From Microbacterium sp. VKM Ac-2923 (GTDB lineage: Bacteria; Actinomycetota; Actinomycetes; Actinomycetales; Microbacteriaceae): 52,031 bases of DNA. Both the position numbers and the translations under genes were made by a program. The DNA lies in the NCBI RefSeq assembly GCF_022815605.1, contig NZ_JALGRP010000015.1, positions 1-52,031 of the forward strand, read 5' to 3'. Shown piece by piece: positions 41,180 through 51,224 of this stretch (its first letter is position 1; each line of letters begins with the position of its first letter). Under the pieces are notes generated by a model. That model did not search any database and was not told the DNA's origin. It worked only from the letters and a program-made list of their open reading frames with translations.

Positions 41180-42286
41180 TCACTCGGCGGTGACGGTGAG
41201 CAGCCCCGCTTCGACGAGCTGGTCCAGGATGCCGTCGACTGCGCGCGCAGCTTCTTCGTCGGGGGCGCCGTCGGTCGCCGCGCGCAGCAGGTCGTCTCGG
41301 GTGGCGTCGTCGGCGGCGTGCCAGAGCGCGGGCGCGGCGCCAGCGAGGACGCGCAACGTGCCTCGTCCGTCGGTCTCCCCGGTCAGCACCGCCAAGCGGT
41401 TGTCGGGGAGGGGGCATGAGTCCACCACGATGCCGCGCCGGTAGCGTCGTCCTCCGCCGTGCGACGACCCCGAGGGAGGGGTGGCGACGATCGCGTCCGA
41501 CGGTGCCTCGTCGGGCTCCGGCCAGCGATGGAGATCCTCGACCATCACGTCGCCGACGAGATCGACCAGCTGCTCCGCCTCGGCGTACTCGGCCCTCAAG
41601 GCGCCGCCGGTCCGCTCGAGCACGCTCGTGATGAGGCCCAACGGCCGCGGCATCGAAGCAAGTGCGCTCGAGTGCGGTGCCAAGAGGACCAGGGCTTCCG
41701 ATGCGGGCACGGGCACGAGGCGCGCCCGTGCGTGGTCGCGGTCGCGGTCGAGGAGCACGACGCGACGCACGCGCAGCGATCCGGTCGGGAGGGGCAGGAG
41801 CCCCAGGTCGCGAGGCGCGTGCTGGACCTTGTAGCCCTGCCCTTCGGTGATCACCGAGAGCGGTTTGCGGTAGCTGCGGACTGCCCCATCGGGCTCGATC
41901 CCCACCGTCTCGTCCGAGACGTACCCCCACGACCGTGCGAGCAGCCGGGTGGCGGTGGTCTTGCCGGCCCCCGAGGGGCCGACGAGGACGACGACGCCAC
42001 CGTCGCGGGCGGCGAGCCCGGCCGCGTGCAGCATCCACGCCTCGCCGCGTCGCTCTTCGATCGCTGCCTGCGTCACCCTGCTCGACAGGTCGGACAGCGT
42101 CTGTCCGTCGCGGTCGCTCGAGACCGGGGCGACCACGACCTGTGCGGGAGTCGGGTCGGTCACGCGGGCGTCTGCCCAGGCGCGCGCGACGGTGTCGCGA
42201 TCGGTCGCGGTCAGTGCCGACAGGTCGATGCCGACGCGAACACCGACGGCGTCGACGACGAGCGGGGAGAGGGGAGGCGGCGTCAC
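41180..42286 (-). CDS. HPr-kinase-like P-loop protein with C-terminal PqqD-like domain
   Basis: A 368-residue protein. Walker A GPSGAGKTT stands near residue 103, flanked by HAAGLAARDGGVVVLVGPSG, the HprK-like 'kinase 1' fold. The final 60 residues (ALWHAADDATRDDLLRAATDG...EEAARAVDGILDQLVEAGLL) resemble the PqqD/RRE winged helix. Such pairs occur in RiPP and peptide-modifying clusters, but no precursor or modifying gene is near. TACGGT on the minus strand, six bases before the GTG, marks a leaderless start. Confidence 0.65.
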   Translation of the reverse strand: MTPPPLSPLVVDAVGVRVGIDLSALTATDRDTVARAWADARVTDPTPAQVVVAPVSSDRDGQTLSDLSSRVTQAAIEERRGEAWMLHAAGLAARDGGVVVLVGPSGAGKTTATRLLARSWGYVSDETVGIEPDGAVRSYRKPLSVITEGQGYKVQHAPRDLGLLPLPTGSLRVRRVVLLDRDRDHARARLVPVPASEALVLLAPHSSALASMPRPLGLITSVLERTGGALRAEYAEAEQLVDLVGDVMVEDLHRWPEPDEAPSDAIVATPPSGSSHGGGRRYRRGIVVDSCPLPDNRLAVLTGETDGRGTLRVLAGAAPALWHAADDATRDDLLRAATDGAPDEEAARAVDGILDQLVEAGLLTVTAE

Positions 42287-42616
42287 GTCGACACCGTATG
42301 GCGCTGTTGTGCGCTCCCCGGGCGCCGGCGCGTGCACCACCCTCTCCCGCTCCTTGGCATCGCCCGTGGTGTCACCCGACACGGCGCGTGATGTCACCCG
42401 ACTCGCCCCTCTCGACCGGACGCCCCCGCGGCGGGCGCTCTCCGGACGGAGCGGAACGGGCGAGCGTCGGCGACCTCGCGCACACGCGGAGGGACGGGAA
42501 GGGAGCGGCATACACCGTGCCCTAGACTGCAAGGACCACCCCTCGCGTGACTCTCCGCCGGGGGTGGAGCCGTGATCCGCGGCCGTCGCGTCGCCGCAAA
42601 CCCGATTGGTCCCCCT
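42287..42616. promoter_or_regulatory. Divergent intergenic region with two direct repeats and the lysA leader
   Basis: It holds, from left: the leaderless -10 of the P-loop gene (42298-42293, minus); the 15-base direct repeats GTGGTGTCACCCGAC (42366-42380) and GTGATGTCACCCGAC (42388-42402), 14/15 identical, 22 bases apart; the lysA -10 TAGACT (42523-42528); and a leader with competing hairpins, CCACCCC/GGGGTGG (42536-42542 with 42561-42567) versus GGACCA/TGGTCC (42533-42538 with 42607-42612). Confidence 0.5.
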
Positions 42617-44047
42617 GTGTCCGCCTCGCACTCCGCGCTCGTGCCCGAGTGGCTCACCGCCCCGGCAGAAGCGAATGAGCTCGTCGCCCCTGTCTGGCCC
42701 ACGTCCGCGCGACGCGTCGACGACGGGTCCGTCGAGATCGGCGGGGTCTCGGTCTTCGACCTCCGCGACCGTTTCGGCACCCCGCTCTACGTCCTCGACG
42801 AAGACGAGGTGCGCTCCCACGCCCGTCGTGCGCGCGCGGCCTTCGAGTCCGCCGCCGCCCGCCACGGCATCCGGGCTCGTGTCTACTACGCGGGCAAGGC
42901 GTTCCTCTCGGCGGAGGTCGTACGGTGGGTCGTCGACGAGGGACTCGCGGTCGACGTCTGCACCCGCGGCGAACTCGAGGTCGCTCTGGCCGGAGGGGCG
43001 GAGCCCGCGCGACTCGGCTTCCACGGCAACAACAAGAGCGTGGGCGAGCTCGAGCGAGCGGTCGAGGTCGGCATCGGCACGGTGGTGGTCGACAGCCCCA
43101 TCGAGATCGAGCGCCTCGCCGCCATCGCCGACCGCCGCGGCGTCGTGCAGTCCGTGCTGGTACGCGTGCGCACGGGCGTCCACGCCGAGACGCACGCGTT
43201 CCTGGCCACCGCGCACGAAGACCAGAAGTTCGGTTTCTCCCTCCCGGGGGCGGCCGACGCGGTCGCCCGCATCCGCGAGCTCCCCAGCCTGCGCTTCGTG
43301 GGGTTGCACGCCCACATCGGTTCGCAGATCTTCGATTCGTCGGGTTTCCGGGAGTCGGCCGCTCGCCTGGTCGACCTGCACGCCGACCTGCTCGCCGGAG
43401 GGGACATCCCGCTCCTCAACGTCGGTGGCGGCTTCGGCATCTCGTACACCTCCGTCGATGACCCGAAGCCCATCGAAGAGATCGCCGACGGCATCCTGGA
43501 TGCCATCGCCGACGAGTGCGCGGTCCGCGGCATCCCGATGCCCGACGTCGCCACCGAACCCGGCCGAGTCATCGTGGGCCAGGCCGGCGTGACGCTGTAC
43601 GAGATCGGCACGGTCAAGACGGTCACGGCGGCCGAGGGTCTCGATCGCACGTACGTCAGCGTCGACGGCGGCATGAGCGACAACGCCCGCCCCGCCCTCT
43701 ACGGCGCCGACTTCTCGGCGCGCGTCGTCTCGCGCGCCAGCACGGCGTCCCCGGCGCTGGCGCGCGTCGTGGGCCGCCACTGCGAGTCGGGAGACATCGT
43801 CGTGGATGCCGAATACCTCCCCGCCGACGTCGCCCCCGGCGATCTGCTGGGCGTTCCTGCGACCGGTGCTTACTGCTTCTCGCTCGCGAGCAACTACAAC
43901 TACACCCCGCGTCCGCCCGTCGTCGCGGTGCGCGACGGCCGGGCGCGCGTCATCGTGCGCGGCGAGACCGTCGACGATCTCCTCGCGCGCGACGCCGGCA
44001 TCCCGGCATCCACCCTGATCGACACACCCCACGGAGACACCGAATGA
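42617..44047 (+). CDS. lysA: Diaminopimelate decarboxylase
   Basis: A 476-residue PLP enzyme making L-lysine from meso-diaminopimelate. The PLP Lys is in YYAGKAF; HAHIGSQ, GGGFGISY, EPGR, CESGD and YCFSLASNYN complete the two-domain active site. GTG at 42617 matches the usual start of the family (SASHSALVPEWL) but lacks an SD. A GTG at 42572, with GGGGTGGAG just upstream, would add 15 residues (IRGRRVAAN...); the choice is uncertain. First of lysA-hom-thrC-thrB. Confidence 0.92.
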   Translation: MSASHSALVPEWLTAPAEANELVAPVWPTSARRVDDGSVEIGGVSVFDLRDRFGTPLYVLDEDEVRSHARRARAAFESAAARHGIRARVYYAGKAFLSAEVVRWVVDEGLAVDVCTRGELEVALAGGAEPARLGFHGNNKSVGELERAVEVGIGTVVVDSPIEIERLAAIADRRGVVQSVLVRVRTGVHAETHAFLATAHEDQKFGFSLPGAADAVARIRELPSLRFVGLHAHIGSQIFDSSGFRESAARLVDLHADLLAGGDIPLLNVGGGFGISYTSVDDPKPIEEIADGILDAIADECAVRGIPMPDVATEPGRVIVGQAGVTLYEIGTVKTVTAAEGLDRTYVSVDGGMSDNARPALYGADFSARVVSRASTASPALARVVGRHCESGDIVVDAEYLPADVAPGDLLGVPATGAYCFSLASNYNYTPRPPVVAVRDGRARVIVRGETVDDLLARDAGIPASTLIDTPHGDTE

Positions 44048-45399
44048 CCGACTACCGCACGCTCCGCGTGGCGCTCCTCGGCGCCGGCGCGGTCGGCTCG
44101 CAGGTCGCCGACCTCCTGCTCAGGCACGGCGACGAACTCGCCGACCGCGCGGGCGCGAAGCTCGAGCTCGCCGGCATCGCCGTGCGAAACCTCGACTCGA
44201 AGCGCGACGTCGAGCTGCCCCGCGAACTCTTCACCACGGATGCCGAGACACTCATCGTCGGCAGTGACATCGTCATCGAGCTGATGGGCGGCATCGAGCC
44301 CGCCCGCACGCAGGTGCTGCACGCGATCGCGTCCGGGGCCGACGTCGTCACCGCGAACAAGGCGCTGCTGGCCACCCACGGGTCCGAGGTCTTCGAGGCC
44401 GCCGACCAGGTGGGGGCCGAGGTGTACTACGAGGCAGCCGCCGCCGGGGCCATCCCCATCATCCGGCCCCTGCGCGACTCGCTCGCCGGCGACCGGGTCG
44501 TGCGCATCATGGGCATCGTCAACGGCACCACCAACTACATCCTCGACCGCATGGACACCGAGGGCGCCGACTTCGCCGACGTGCTCGCGCAGGCGCAGGC
44601 CCTCGGCTATGCCGAGGCCGACCCCACCGCCGATGTCGAAGGCCACGACGCGGCGCAGAAAGCCGCGATCCTCGCCAGCCTCGCTTTCCACACCGCGGTT
44701 CCCCTGGATGCCGTGCACCGCGAGGGGATCACCTCGGTCGACGCCGCGATGATCGAATCCGCCCGCCACGCGGGCTACGTCATCAAGCTGCTCGCGGTGT
44801 GCGAGCGCCTCGCCGCCGAAGAGGGCGGCACCGAGTCGATCTCGGTGCGCGTGTACCCGGCCCTCGTGAACCGCTCGCACCCCCTCGCGAGCGTGCACGG
44901 CGCCAACAACGCCGTCTTCGTGCAGGCCGAGGCCGCGGGTGACCTGATGTTCTACGGCGCCGGCGCCGGCGGCGTGCAGACCGCCTCCGCCGTGCTCGGC
45001 GACGTCGTCTCGGCCGCGCGTCGGCACATCGCGGGGGGCGTGGGCGTGGGGGAGTCCACCCGCGCGAATCTGCCTGCCGTGCCCATCGGACGCGTCATCA
45101 CGCGCTACCAGATCACGCTCGAGGTCGATGATCAGCCTGGCGTGCTCGCCACGGTCGCCGGCATCTTGAGCGAGGGTCGCGTGTCGATCGCCACCGTCGA
45201 GCAGACCGTCATCGAGGCCTCTCCGGATGCCGCCGAGGCGGGCGCATCGACGGACTCAGCGACCGGAGCGGGCTCGGCCCGTCTGGTCATCGGAACACAC
45301 AAGGCCCGCGAGCAGGACCTGAGCGAGACCGTCCAGCGTCTTGCCGAGAGCGGCGTCGTCGAGCGCGTGGTGTCCGTGCTGCGCGTGGAAGGGAACTGA
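44044..45399 (+). CDS. hom: Homoserine dehydrogenase
   Basis: A 451-residue enzyme reducing aspartate semialdehyde to homoserine, the branch point to threonine, methionine (via metY) and isoleucine. GAGAVGSQ dinucleotide loop, NKALLATHG, the GIVNGTTNYIL block and the catalytic Lys/Asp region AEADPTADVEGHDAAQK are seen. A C-terminal ACT domain (YQITLEVDDQPGVLATVA) gives threonine feedback. It has a serine/alanine-rich insert inside the ACT part. ATGA overlap with lysA. Confidence 0.94.
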   Translation: MTDYRTLRVALLGAGAVGSQVADLLLRHGDELADRAGAKLELAGIAVRNLDSKRDVELPRELFTTDAETLIVGSDIVIELMGGIEPARTQVLHAIASGADVVTANKALLATHGSEVFEAADQVGAEVYYEAAAAGAIPIIRPLRDSLAGDRVVRIMGIVNGTTNYILDRMDTEGADFADVLAQAQALGYAEADPTADVEGHDAAQKAAILASLAFHTAVPLDAVHREGITSVDAAMIESARHAGYVIKLLAVCERLAAEEGGTESISVRVYPALVNRSHPLASVHGANNAVFVQAEAAGDLMFYGAGAGGVQTASAVLGDVVSAARRHIAGGVGVGESTRANLPAVPIGRVITRYQITLEVDDQPGVLATVAGILSEGRVSIATVEQTVIEASPDAAEAGASTDSATGAGSARLVIGTHKAREQDLSETVQRLAESGVVERVVSVLRVEGN

Positions 45400-45401
45400 A
45401 C

Positions 45402-46484
45402 ATGGCTCATCTCTGGCGCGGAGTCCTCCGCGAATACGCCGACCGTCTGGGCGTGACCGACGCCTCCACCGTCGTCACCCTCGGCGAGGGCGGCACGCCC
45501 CTCATCCCCGCACCCGCCCTGTCGCGCCGCACCGGCGCCGACGTCTGGGTGAAGTTCGAGGGCATGAACCCCACCGGCTCGTTCAAGGACCGCGGCATGA
45601 CCGTGGCCCTCTCTCGCGCCGTGGAGCACGGAGCCAAGGCCGTCATCTGCGCCTCGACCGGCAACACCTCCGCCTCGGCCGCTGCCTACGCCGCGCACGC
45701 CGGCATCACCGCCGCCGTCCTGGTGCCCGAGGGAAAGATCGCGATGGGCAAGCTCAGCCAGGCCGTCGCGCACAACGGGCGCCTCATCCAGATCCGCGGC
45801 AATTTCGACGACTGCCTCGAGATCGCTCGAGAGCTCGCCGACCACTACCCGGTGCACCTGGTCAACTCCGTCAACCCCGATCGCATCGAGGGGCAGAAGA
45901 CCGCGGCGTACGAGGTCGTGGAGCAGTTGGGCGACGCGCCCGACTTCCACTTCATCCCCGTGGGCAACGCGGGCAACTACACCGCGTACTCGCGCGGCTA
46001 CCGGGAAGAGGCCGCGCGCGGCGTCGCCACGCGCGTGCCCCGCATGTTCGGCTTCCAGGCCGCCGGCTCCGCCCCGCTCGTGCGCGGCGAGGTCGTGAAG
46101 AACCCCGAGACGATCGCCAGCGCGATCCGCATCGGCAACCCCGCCTCGTGGGACCTCGCGCTCGAAGCGCGCGACGCCACCGACGGCTGGTTCGGGGCGA
46201 TCGACGACGACGGCATCCTCGAGGCGCAGAAGATCCTCGCGGGCGAGGTCGGCGTCTTCGTCGAACCCGCGTCGGCGATCAGCGTCGCGGGTCTGCTCAG
46301 CCGTGCCGAGGCGGGGATCGTCCCGGCTGGCGCGAAGGTCGTGCTGACCGTCACCGGTCACGGCCTGAAAGACCCCCAGTGGGCGCTGCGCAACGCCGAC
46401 GGCACGACCGTCGAGCCCACCGTCGTCGACGCGGCAACCTCGGAGGTCGCCTCGGTGCTCGACCTGCAGCCGGTGACCGCGTGA
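45402..46484 (+). CDS. thrC: Threonine synthase
   Basis: A 360-residue PLP enzyme converting O-phosphohomoserine to threonine. PLP-Lys motif GSFKDRG, SGN-type CASTGNTSAS and GNAGNYTAY are visible. Short form without the long N-terminal extension. Starts two bases after the hom stop with GGAAGGG upstream. Confidence 0.94.
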   Translation: MAHLWRGVLREYADRLGVTDASTVVTLGEGGTPLIPAPALSRRTGADVWVKFEGMNPTGSFKDRGMTVALSRAVEHGAKAVICASTGNTSASAAAYAAHAGITAAVLVPEGKIAMGKLSQAVAHNGRLIQIRGNFDDCLEIARELADHYPVHLVNSVNPDRIEGQKTAAYEVVEQLGDAPDFHFIPVGNAGNYTAYSRGYREEAARGVATRVPRMFGFQAAGSAPLVRGEVVKNPETIASAIRIGNPASWDLALEARDATDGWFGAIDDDGILEAQKILAGEVGVFVEPASAISVAGLLSRAEAGIVPAGAKVVLTVTGHGLKDPQWALRNADGTTVEPTVVDAATSEVASVLDLQPVTA

Positions 46485-47413
46485 GCTCAGGCCCCGGTCG
46501 TCGGGTCGCCGTCCGCGTTCCCGCCACCAGCGCGAACCTCGGCCCCGGCTTCGACACCCTCGGTCTGGCGTTGAGCGTCTACGACGATCTCGTCGTGGAG
46601 CAGCTCGACACCGACCGCCTCGAGATCGAGGTCGCGGGCGAAGGCACGGCCGACGTGCCGCGAGACGCCTCGCATCTGGTCGTCCGTGCTATGGCGCACA
46701 CGTACGCGTCGGTCGGCCGCACCCTTCCGGGGCTGCGGCTGACCGCGCACAACGTCATCCCGCACGGGCGCGGTATGGGCTCCTCGGGGGCCGCTGTCGT
46801 CGCGGGCATCCTGGCCGCCACGGGTCTGCTCGAGGGCGAGGAGTCCTTTACCGACGTCGACCTCCTGCGCCTGGCGACCGAGCTCGAGGGTCACCCCGAC
46901 AACGTCGCCCCGGGGCTTTTCGGTGGTCTGACGATCGCGTGGATGGATGCCGCGGGCCCGCAGCACAAGCAACTCATCGTGCACCGTGGCGTCTCGCCGC
47001 TGGTGTTCGTGCCGGGCTTCACGATGTCGACCGCCGTCGCGCGCAGTCTGCAGCCCCTTCAGGTCCCGCGCGAGGACGCCGTGTTCAACGTCTCGCGGTC
47101 GGCCCTGCTCATCGCCGCGATGACCCAGAGCCCCGAACTGCTCATGGCCGCCACGGAAGACAAGCTGCACCAGAACTACCGCGCACAGGCGATGCCCGAG
47201 ACCGACCGGCTCGTGCGGGCTCTCCGCGCCGAGGGATATGCGGCGGTCGTCTCGGGGGCGGGGCCGAGCGTCCTGGTGCTCGCCGACGGGCCGGGTCAGC
47301 GACTCGAGGCCGCGGATCTCATGGCATCCGTCGTCGACACCCCGTGGCAGGCGCTCATGCTCGCCGTCGACGTCAAGGGTGGTACAGTGAAAAACGCAGA
47401 GGGTTCCGCGTAA
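46481..47413 (+). CDS. thrB: Homoserine kinase
   Basis: A 310-residue GHMP kinase producing O-phosphohomoserine. PATSANLGPGFD near the start, ATP loop PHGRGMGSSGA, and AAVVSGAGPSV at the C-terminus. GTG overlaps the thrC stop. A promoter for rho lies in its last codons. Confidence 0.94.
   Translation: MSSGPGRRVAVRVPATSANLGPGFDTLGLALSVYDDLVVEQLDTDRLEIEVAGEGTADVPRDASHLVVRAMAHTYASVGRTLPGLRLTAHNVIPHGRGMGSSGAAVVAGILAATGLLEGEESFTDVDLLRLATELEGHPDNVAPGLFGGLTIAWMDAAGPQHKQLIVHRGVSPLVFVPGFTMSTAVARSLQPLQVPREDAVFNVSRSALLIAAMTQSPELLMAATEDKLHQNYRAQAMPETDRLVRALRAEGYAAVVSGAGPSVLVLADGPGQRLEAADLMASVVDTPWQALMLAVDVKGGTVKNAEGSA
47383..47388 (+). promoter_or_regulatory. -10 box of rho inside thrB
   Basis: TACAGT within the last codons of thrB, about 175 bases before the rho start; the long leader could be used for Rho autocontrol. 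Confidence 0.45.
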
Positions 47414-47439
47414 CTTCGCGAATCTGAGCCTCTGCACAC

Positions 47440-47454
47440 TTGCGAAATCCGCAA
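47440..47454 (+). promoter_or_regulatory. Small hairpin in the rho leader
   Basis: TTGCG/CGCAA five-pair stem with a five-base loop, in the 150-base gap between thrB and rho. It may be a minor leader structure. Confidence 0.25.
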
Positions 47455-47563
47455 CACATCGCGAACCCGGTATCGGCTGCAGTCTCCCGAACCGCTGGTG
47501 TCACTTCGTCTGCGATCTGCACGGCGAAGCGCGATCTGACACGTTTCATTCTGAGGAGCACTC

Positions 47564-49933
47564 GTGGAGTCCATCTCCGAGACCCAGCCCGTCGACGCGC
47601 CCGAGGGCGCCGAGATCCCCGCCGACGAGCAGCCCACGGCTGACGCGCAGGGGACCGACACCCCGGGCACCGACACCGACCAGGTAGCCGAGACCGAGGG
47701 CACGGACGCCCCGGACGCCGAGGCCGCCGACGCCCCGGCTCAGCCCGAGGCTCTGTTCGCGGACGACGCGATCGTGGCTGGGGCCCCGGCCGCTGACGAC
47801 GCCTCCGACGTTTCGACGACGGACGCGTCGGCGGCTTCGGCCGAATCGTCGGCGAACGCCGAGCCCGCCGCAGCTGAGTCGGGTGCCGAGCCCGCCGCCG
47901 TTGAGCCCGCCGTCGTCGAGACGGCGCCCGCGGAGGAGGCCGTCCCGGTCGAGAAGCCCGCCCGCGCTCCGCGCAAGCGCGCTCCCCGCCGGGCGACGAC
48001 CGCGACCGCCAAGGAGAAGGCGGCCGCCGAGGCCGCTGCTGCCGAAGCCGCTGCCGCCGAAGCTGCTGCCGCCGAAGCCGCCGCCGTCGAGGCCGCCGCC
48101 GCTCGGGCCACGGCTGCTGAGGACGAGGCCGTCGCTCCGGCCGCCGATGCCGCGTCCGACGAGACGTCGACCACCCCGGTGACGACCGCGACCGATGTCG
48201 CTGAAGACGCTGCTGCCGCCGCCGAAACGCCCGTCGCCGAGACGGCTGATGCGGTGGATGCCGAGGCCGATTCCGCCGCCGCCGACGAGACCGGCGTCGC
48301 CGGAGCGCCCGAGCCGTCGACCGAGGCGGCCGACGCCGAGGCGAGCGAGTCGGTCGCGTCCGAGAACGCCGACCAGGCCGACGAGGCTCCGGCCCGCGGT
48401 CGTGGCCGAAGCCGCTCGCGCAACCGCAACCGCAACAAGCCCGATGCGGCAGCCGACGCGACCGCTCCGGCCGCTTCCGCCGACGAGGCCGATGCGCCGC
48501 AGCAGGGCGCGCCGCGCGAGAACGCCCAGCGCGAGAACACCCAGCGCGAGAACACCCAGCGCGAGAACACCCAGCGCGACAATGCCCAACGCGAGAACGC
48601 CCAGCGCGAGAGCGGCCAGCAGAACACCCCGCAGCGCGACAACGCTCAGCAGGGCGGTCAGCAGGCGCAGACGCAGCAGGGAACGGCGAACGGCCGCAAC
48701 CGTCAGCGCAACAAGCGCCGCGGCCAGAGCACCACGGGCGACGAGTTCGAGACCGAGATCGGCGAGGACGACGTTCTCGTTCCCATCGCGGGCGTGCTCG
48801 ACGTGCTCGACAACTACGCGTTCGTGCGCACGACGGGCTACCTCCCCGGCCCCAGCGACGTCTACGTTTCCCTCGGCCAGGTGAAGAAGTACAACCTGCG
48901 CAAGGGCGACGCGGTCGTCGGCGCGATCAAGCAGCCCCGTGACGGTGAGCAGTCGGGTCGTCAGAAGTACAACGCGCTCGTGCAGGTCGACTCGATCAAC
49001 GGTCTGTCGGTCGAGGACGCCGCCACCCGCGTCGAGTTCAACAACCTCACGCCGCTGTACCCCCAGGAGCGCCTCCGCCTGGAGACCGGACCCGAGAAGC
49101 TCACGCAGCGCATCATCGACCTGGTGGCCCCGGTCGGCAAGGGCCAGCGCGGCCTCATCGTGGCGCCGCCCAAGGCCGGCAAGACCATTGTTCTGCAGCA
49201 GATCGCCAACGCGATCGCCACGAACAACCCCGAGGTCCACCTCATGGTCGTGCTCGTCGACGAGCGCCCCGAAGAGGTCACCGACATGCAGCGCACCGTT
49301 CGCGGCGAGGTCATCGCGTCGACCTTCGACCGTCCGGCCGAAGACCACACCACGGTCGCCGAACTCGCCATCGAACGCGCGAAGCGCCTGGTCGAGCTCG
49401 GCCGCGACGTCGTCGTGCTGCTCGACTCCATCACCCGCCTCGGCCGCGCGTACAACCTCGCCGCCCCCACCTCCGGCCGGGTGCTGTCCGGGGGAGTCGA
49501 CGCCTCGGCGCTGTACCCGCCGAAGCGCTTCTTCGGCGCCGCGCGCAACATCGAGAACGGCGGGTCCCTCACGATCCTCGCCACCGCCCTGGTGGAGACC
49601 GGCTCGAAGATGGACGACGTGATCTTCGAGGAGTTCAAGGGCACCGGCAACAGCGAGTTGCGCCTGAACCGCCACCTCGCTGACAAGCGCATCTTCCCCG
49701 CGGTCGACGTCAACGCGTCGAGCACGCGTCGGGAGGAGATGCTGCTGTCTCCCGACGAGGTGAAGATCACCTGGAAGCTCCGGCGCGCCCTGGCAGGTCT
49801 CGAGCCCCAGCAGGCACTCGAGGTCGTGCTCGGCAAGCTCAAAGAGACCCAGTCGAACGTCGAGTTCCTCGTGCAGATGCAGAAGTCGATCCCGGCGCCC
49901 TCGCGCGGCGGTGACGACAACAGCATCCGCTGA
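47564..49933 (+). CDS. rho: Transcription termination factor Rho with a 390-residue disordered N-terminus
   Basis: A 789-residue RNA-dependent ATPase, almost twice the size of E. coli Rho (419). The C-terminal 395 residues are a normal core: RNA-binding CSD (DVLDNYAFVRTTGYLPGPSDVYVS), Walker A PPKAGKT near residue 539, Walker B VVVLLDSITR, and GALYPPKRFFGAAR-like Q/R loops. The N-terminal 390 residues have no Rho_N helix-extended-helix that I can see; instead there is an acidic Ala/Glu/Asp part with AEAAA repeats, a basic RAPRKRAPRR patch, an RNRNRN segment and a Q/N/R repeat (48512-48616). GTG start with GAGGAG upstream. Confidence 0.94.
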   Translation: MESISETQPVDAPEGAEIPADEQPTADAQGTDTPGTDTDQVAETEGTDAPDAEAADAPAQPEALFADDAIVAGAPAADDASDVSTTDASAASAESSANAEPAAAESGAEPAAVEPAVVETAPAEEAVPVEKPARAPRKRAPRRATTATAKEKAAAEAAAAEAAAAEAAAAEAAAVEAAAARATAAEDEAVAPAADAASDETSTTPVTTATDVAEDAAAAAETPVAETADAVDAEADSAAADETGVAGAPEPSTEAADAEASESVASENADQADEAPARGRGRSRSRNRNRNKPDAAADATAPAASADEADAPQQGAPRENAQRENTQRENTQRENTQRDNAQRENAQRESGQQNTPQRDNAQQGGQQAQTQQGTANGRNRQRNKRRGQSTTGDEFETEIGEDDVLVPIAGVLDVLDNYAFVRTTGYLPGPSDVYVSLGQVKKYNLRKGDAVVGAIKQPRDGEQSGRQKYNALVQVDSINGLSVEDAATRVEFNNLTPLYPQERLRLETGPEKLTQRIIDLVAPVGKGQRGLIVAPPKAGKTIVLQQIANAIATNNPEVHLMVVLVDERPEEVTDMQRTVRGEVIASTFDRPAEDHTTVAELAIERAKRLVELGRDVVVLLDSITRLGRAYNLAAPTSGRVLSGGVDASALYPPKRFFGAARNIENGGSLTILATALVETGSKMDDVIFEEFKGTGNSELRLNRHLADKRIFPAVDVNASSTRREEMLLSPDEVKITWKLRRALAGLEPQQALEVVLGKLKETQSNVEFLVQMQKSIPAPSRGGDDNSIR
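48026..48100 (+). repeat. 15-bp tandem repeat in rho (AEAAA units)
   Basis: Five units of 15 bases with consensus GCCGAAGCCGCTGCC, encoding AEAAA repeats with a helical Ala-rich stretch. Confidence 0.8.
48512..48616 (+). repeat. 15-bp tandem repeat in rho (QREN[T/A] units)
   Basis: Seven 15-base units around CAGCGCGAGAACACC (three central copies identical), encoding QRENT/QRENA repeats, all in frame. Copy number may vary between strains. Confidence 0.85.
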
Positions 49934-49950
49934 CCCGGATCGCGTACGCG

Positions 49951-51042
<1,092 letters not shown>

Positions 51043-51224
51043 CGGGCGCGCCTGTCCGACACGGACGGAGGAGCGCGCGACGCGTCGACCGTTGCCGACG
51101 AGGGAGACCCTGGCGGGATGCGACGTGGGTTCGGACGTGCGTGCTCGGTTCGTCCGACACCGGAGGACGAGGGGGGAGAGTCCGTGGCACCCTCCCCCTT
51201 CTCACGCGCCTCGGCGCGTTCCGC
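51043..51224. other. Gap with a possible prfA terminator
   Basis: GTCCG-ACA-CGGAC (51055-51067 area) flanked by GCGCGC on both sides could form a bulged hairpin after prfA. No other signal is seen in the 182 bases between prfA and the converging gene. Confidence 0.3.

Noticed and set aside
42523..42616. Lysine riboswitch before lysA
   Set aside because: The leader is under 100 bases, far shorter than the lysine aptamer, and lacks its motifs.
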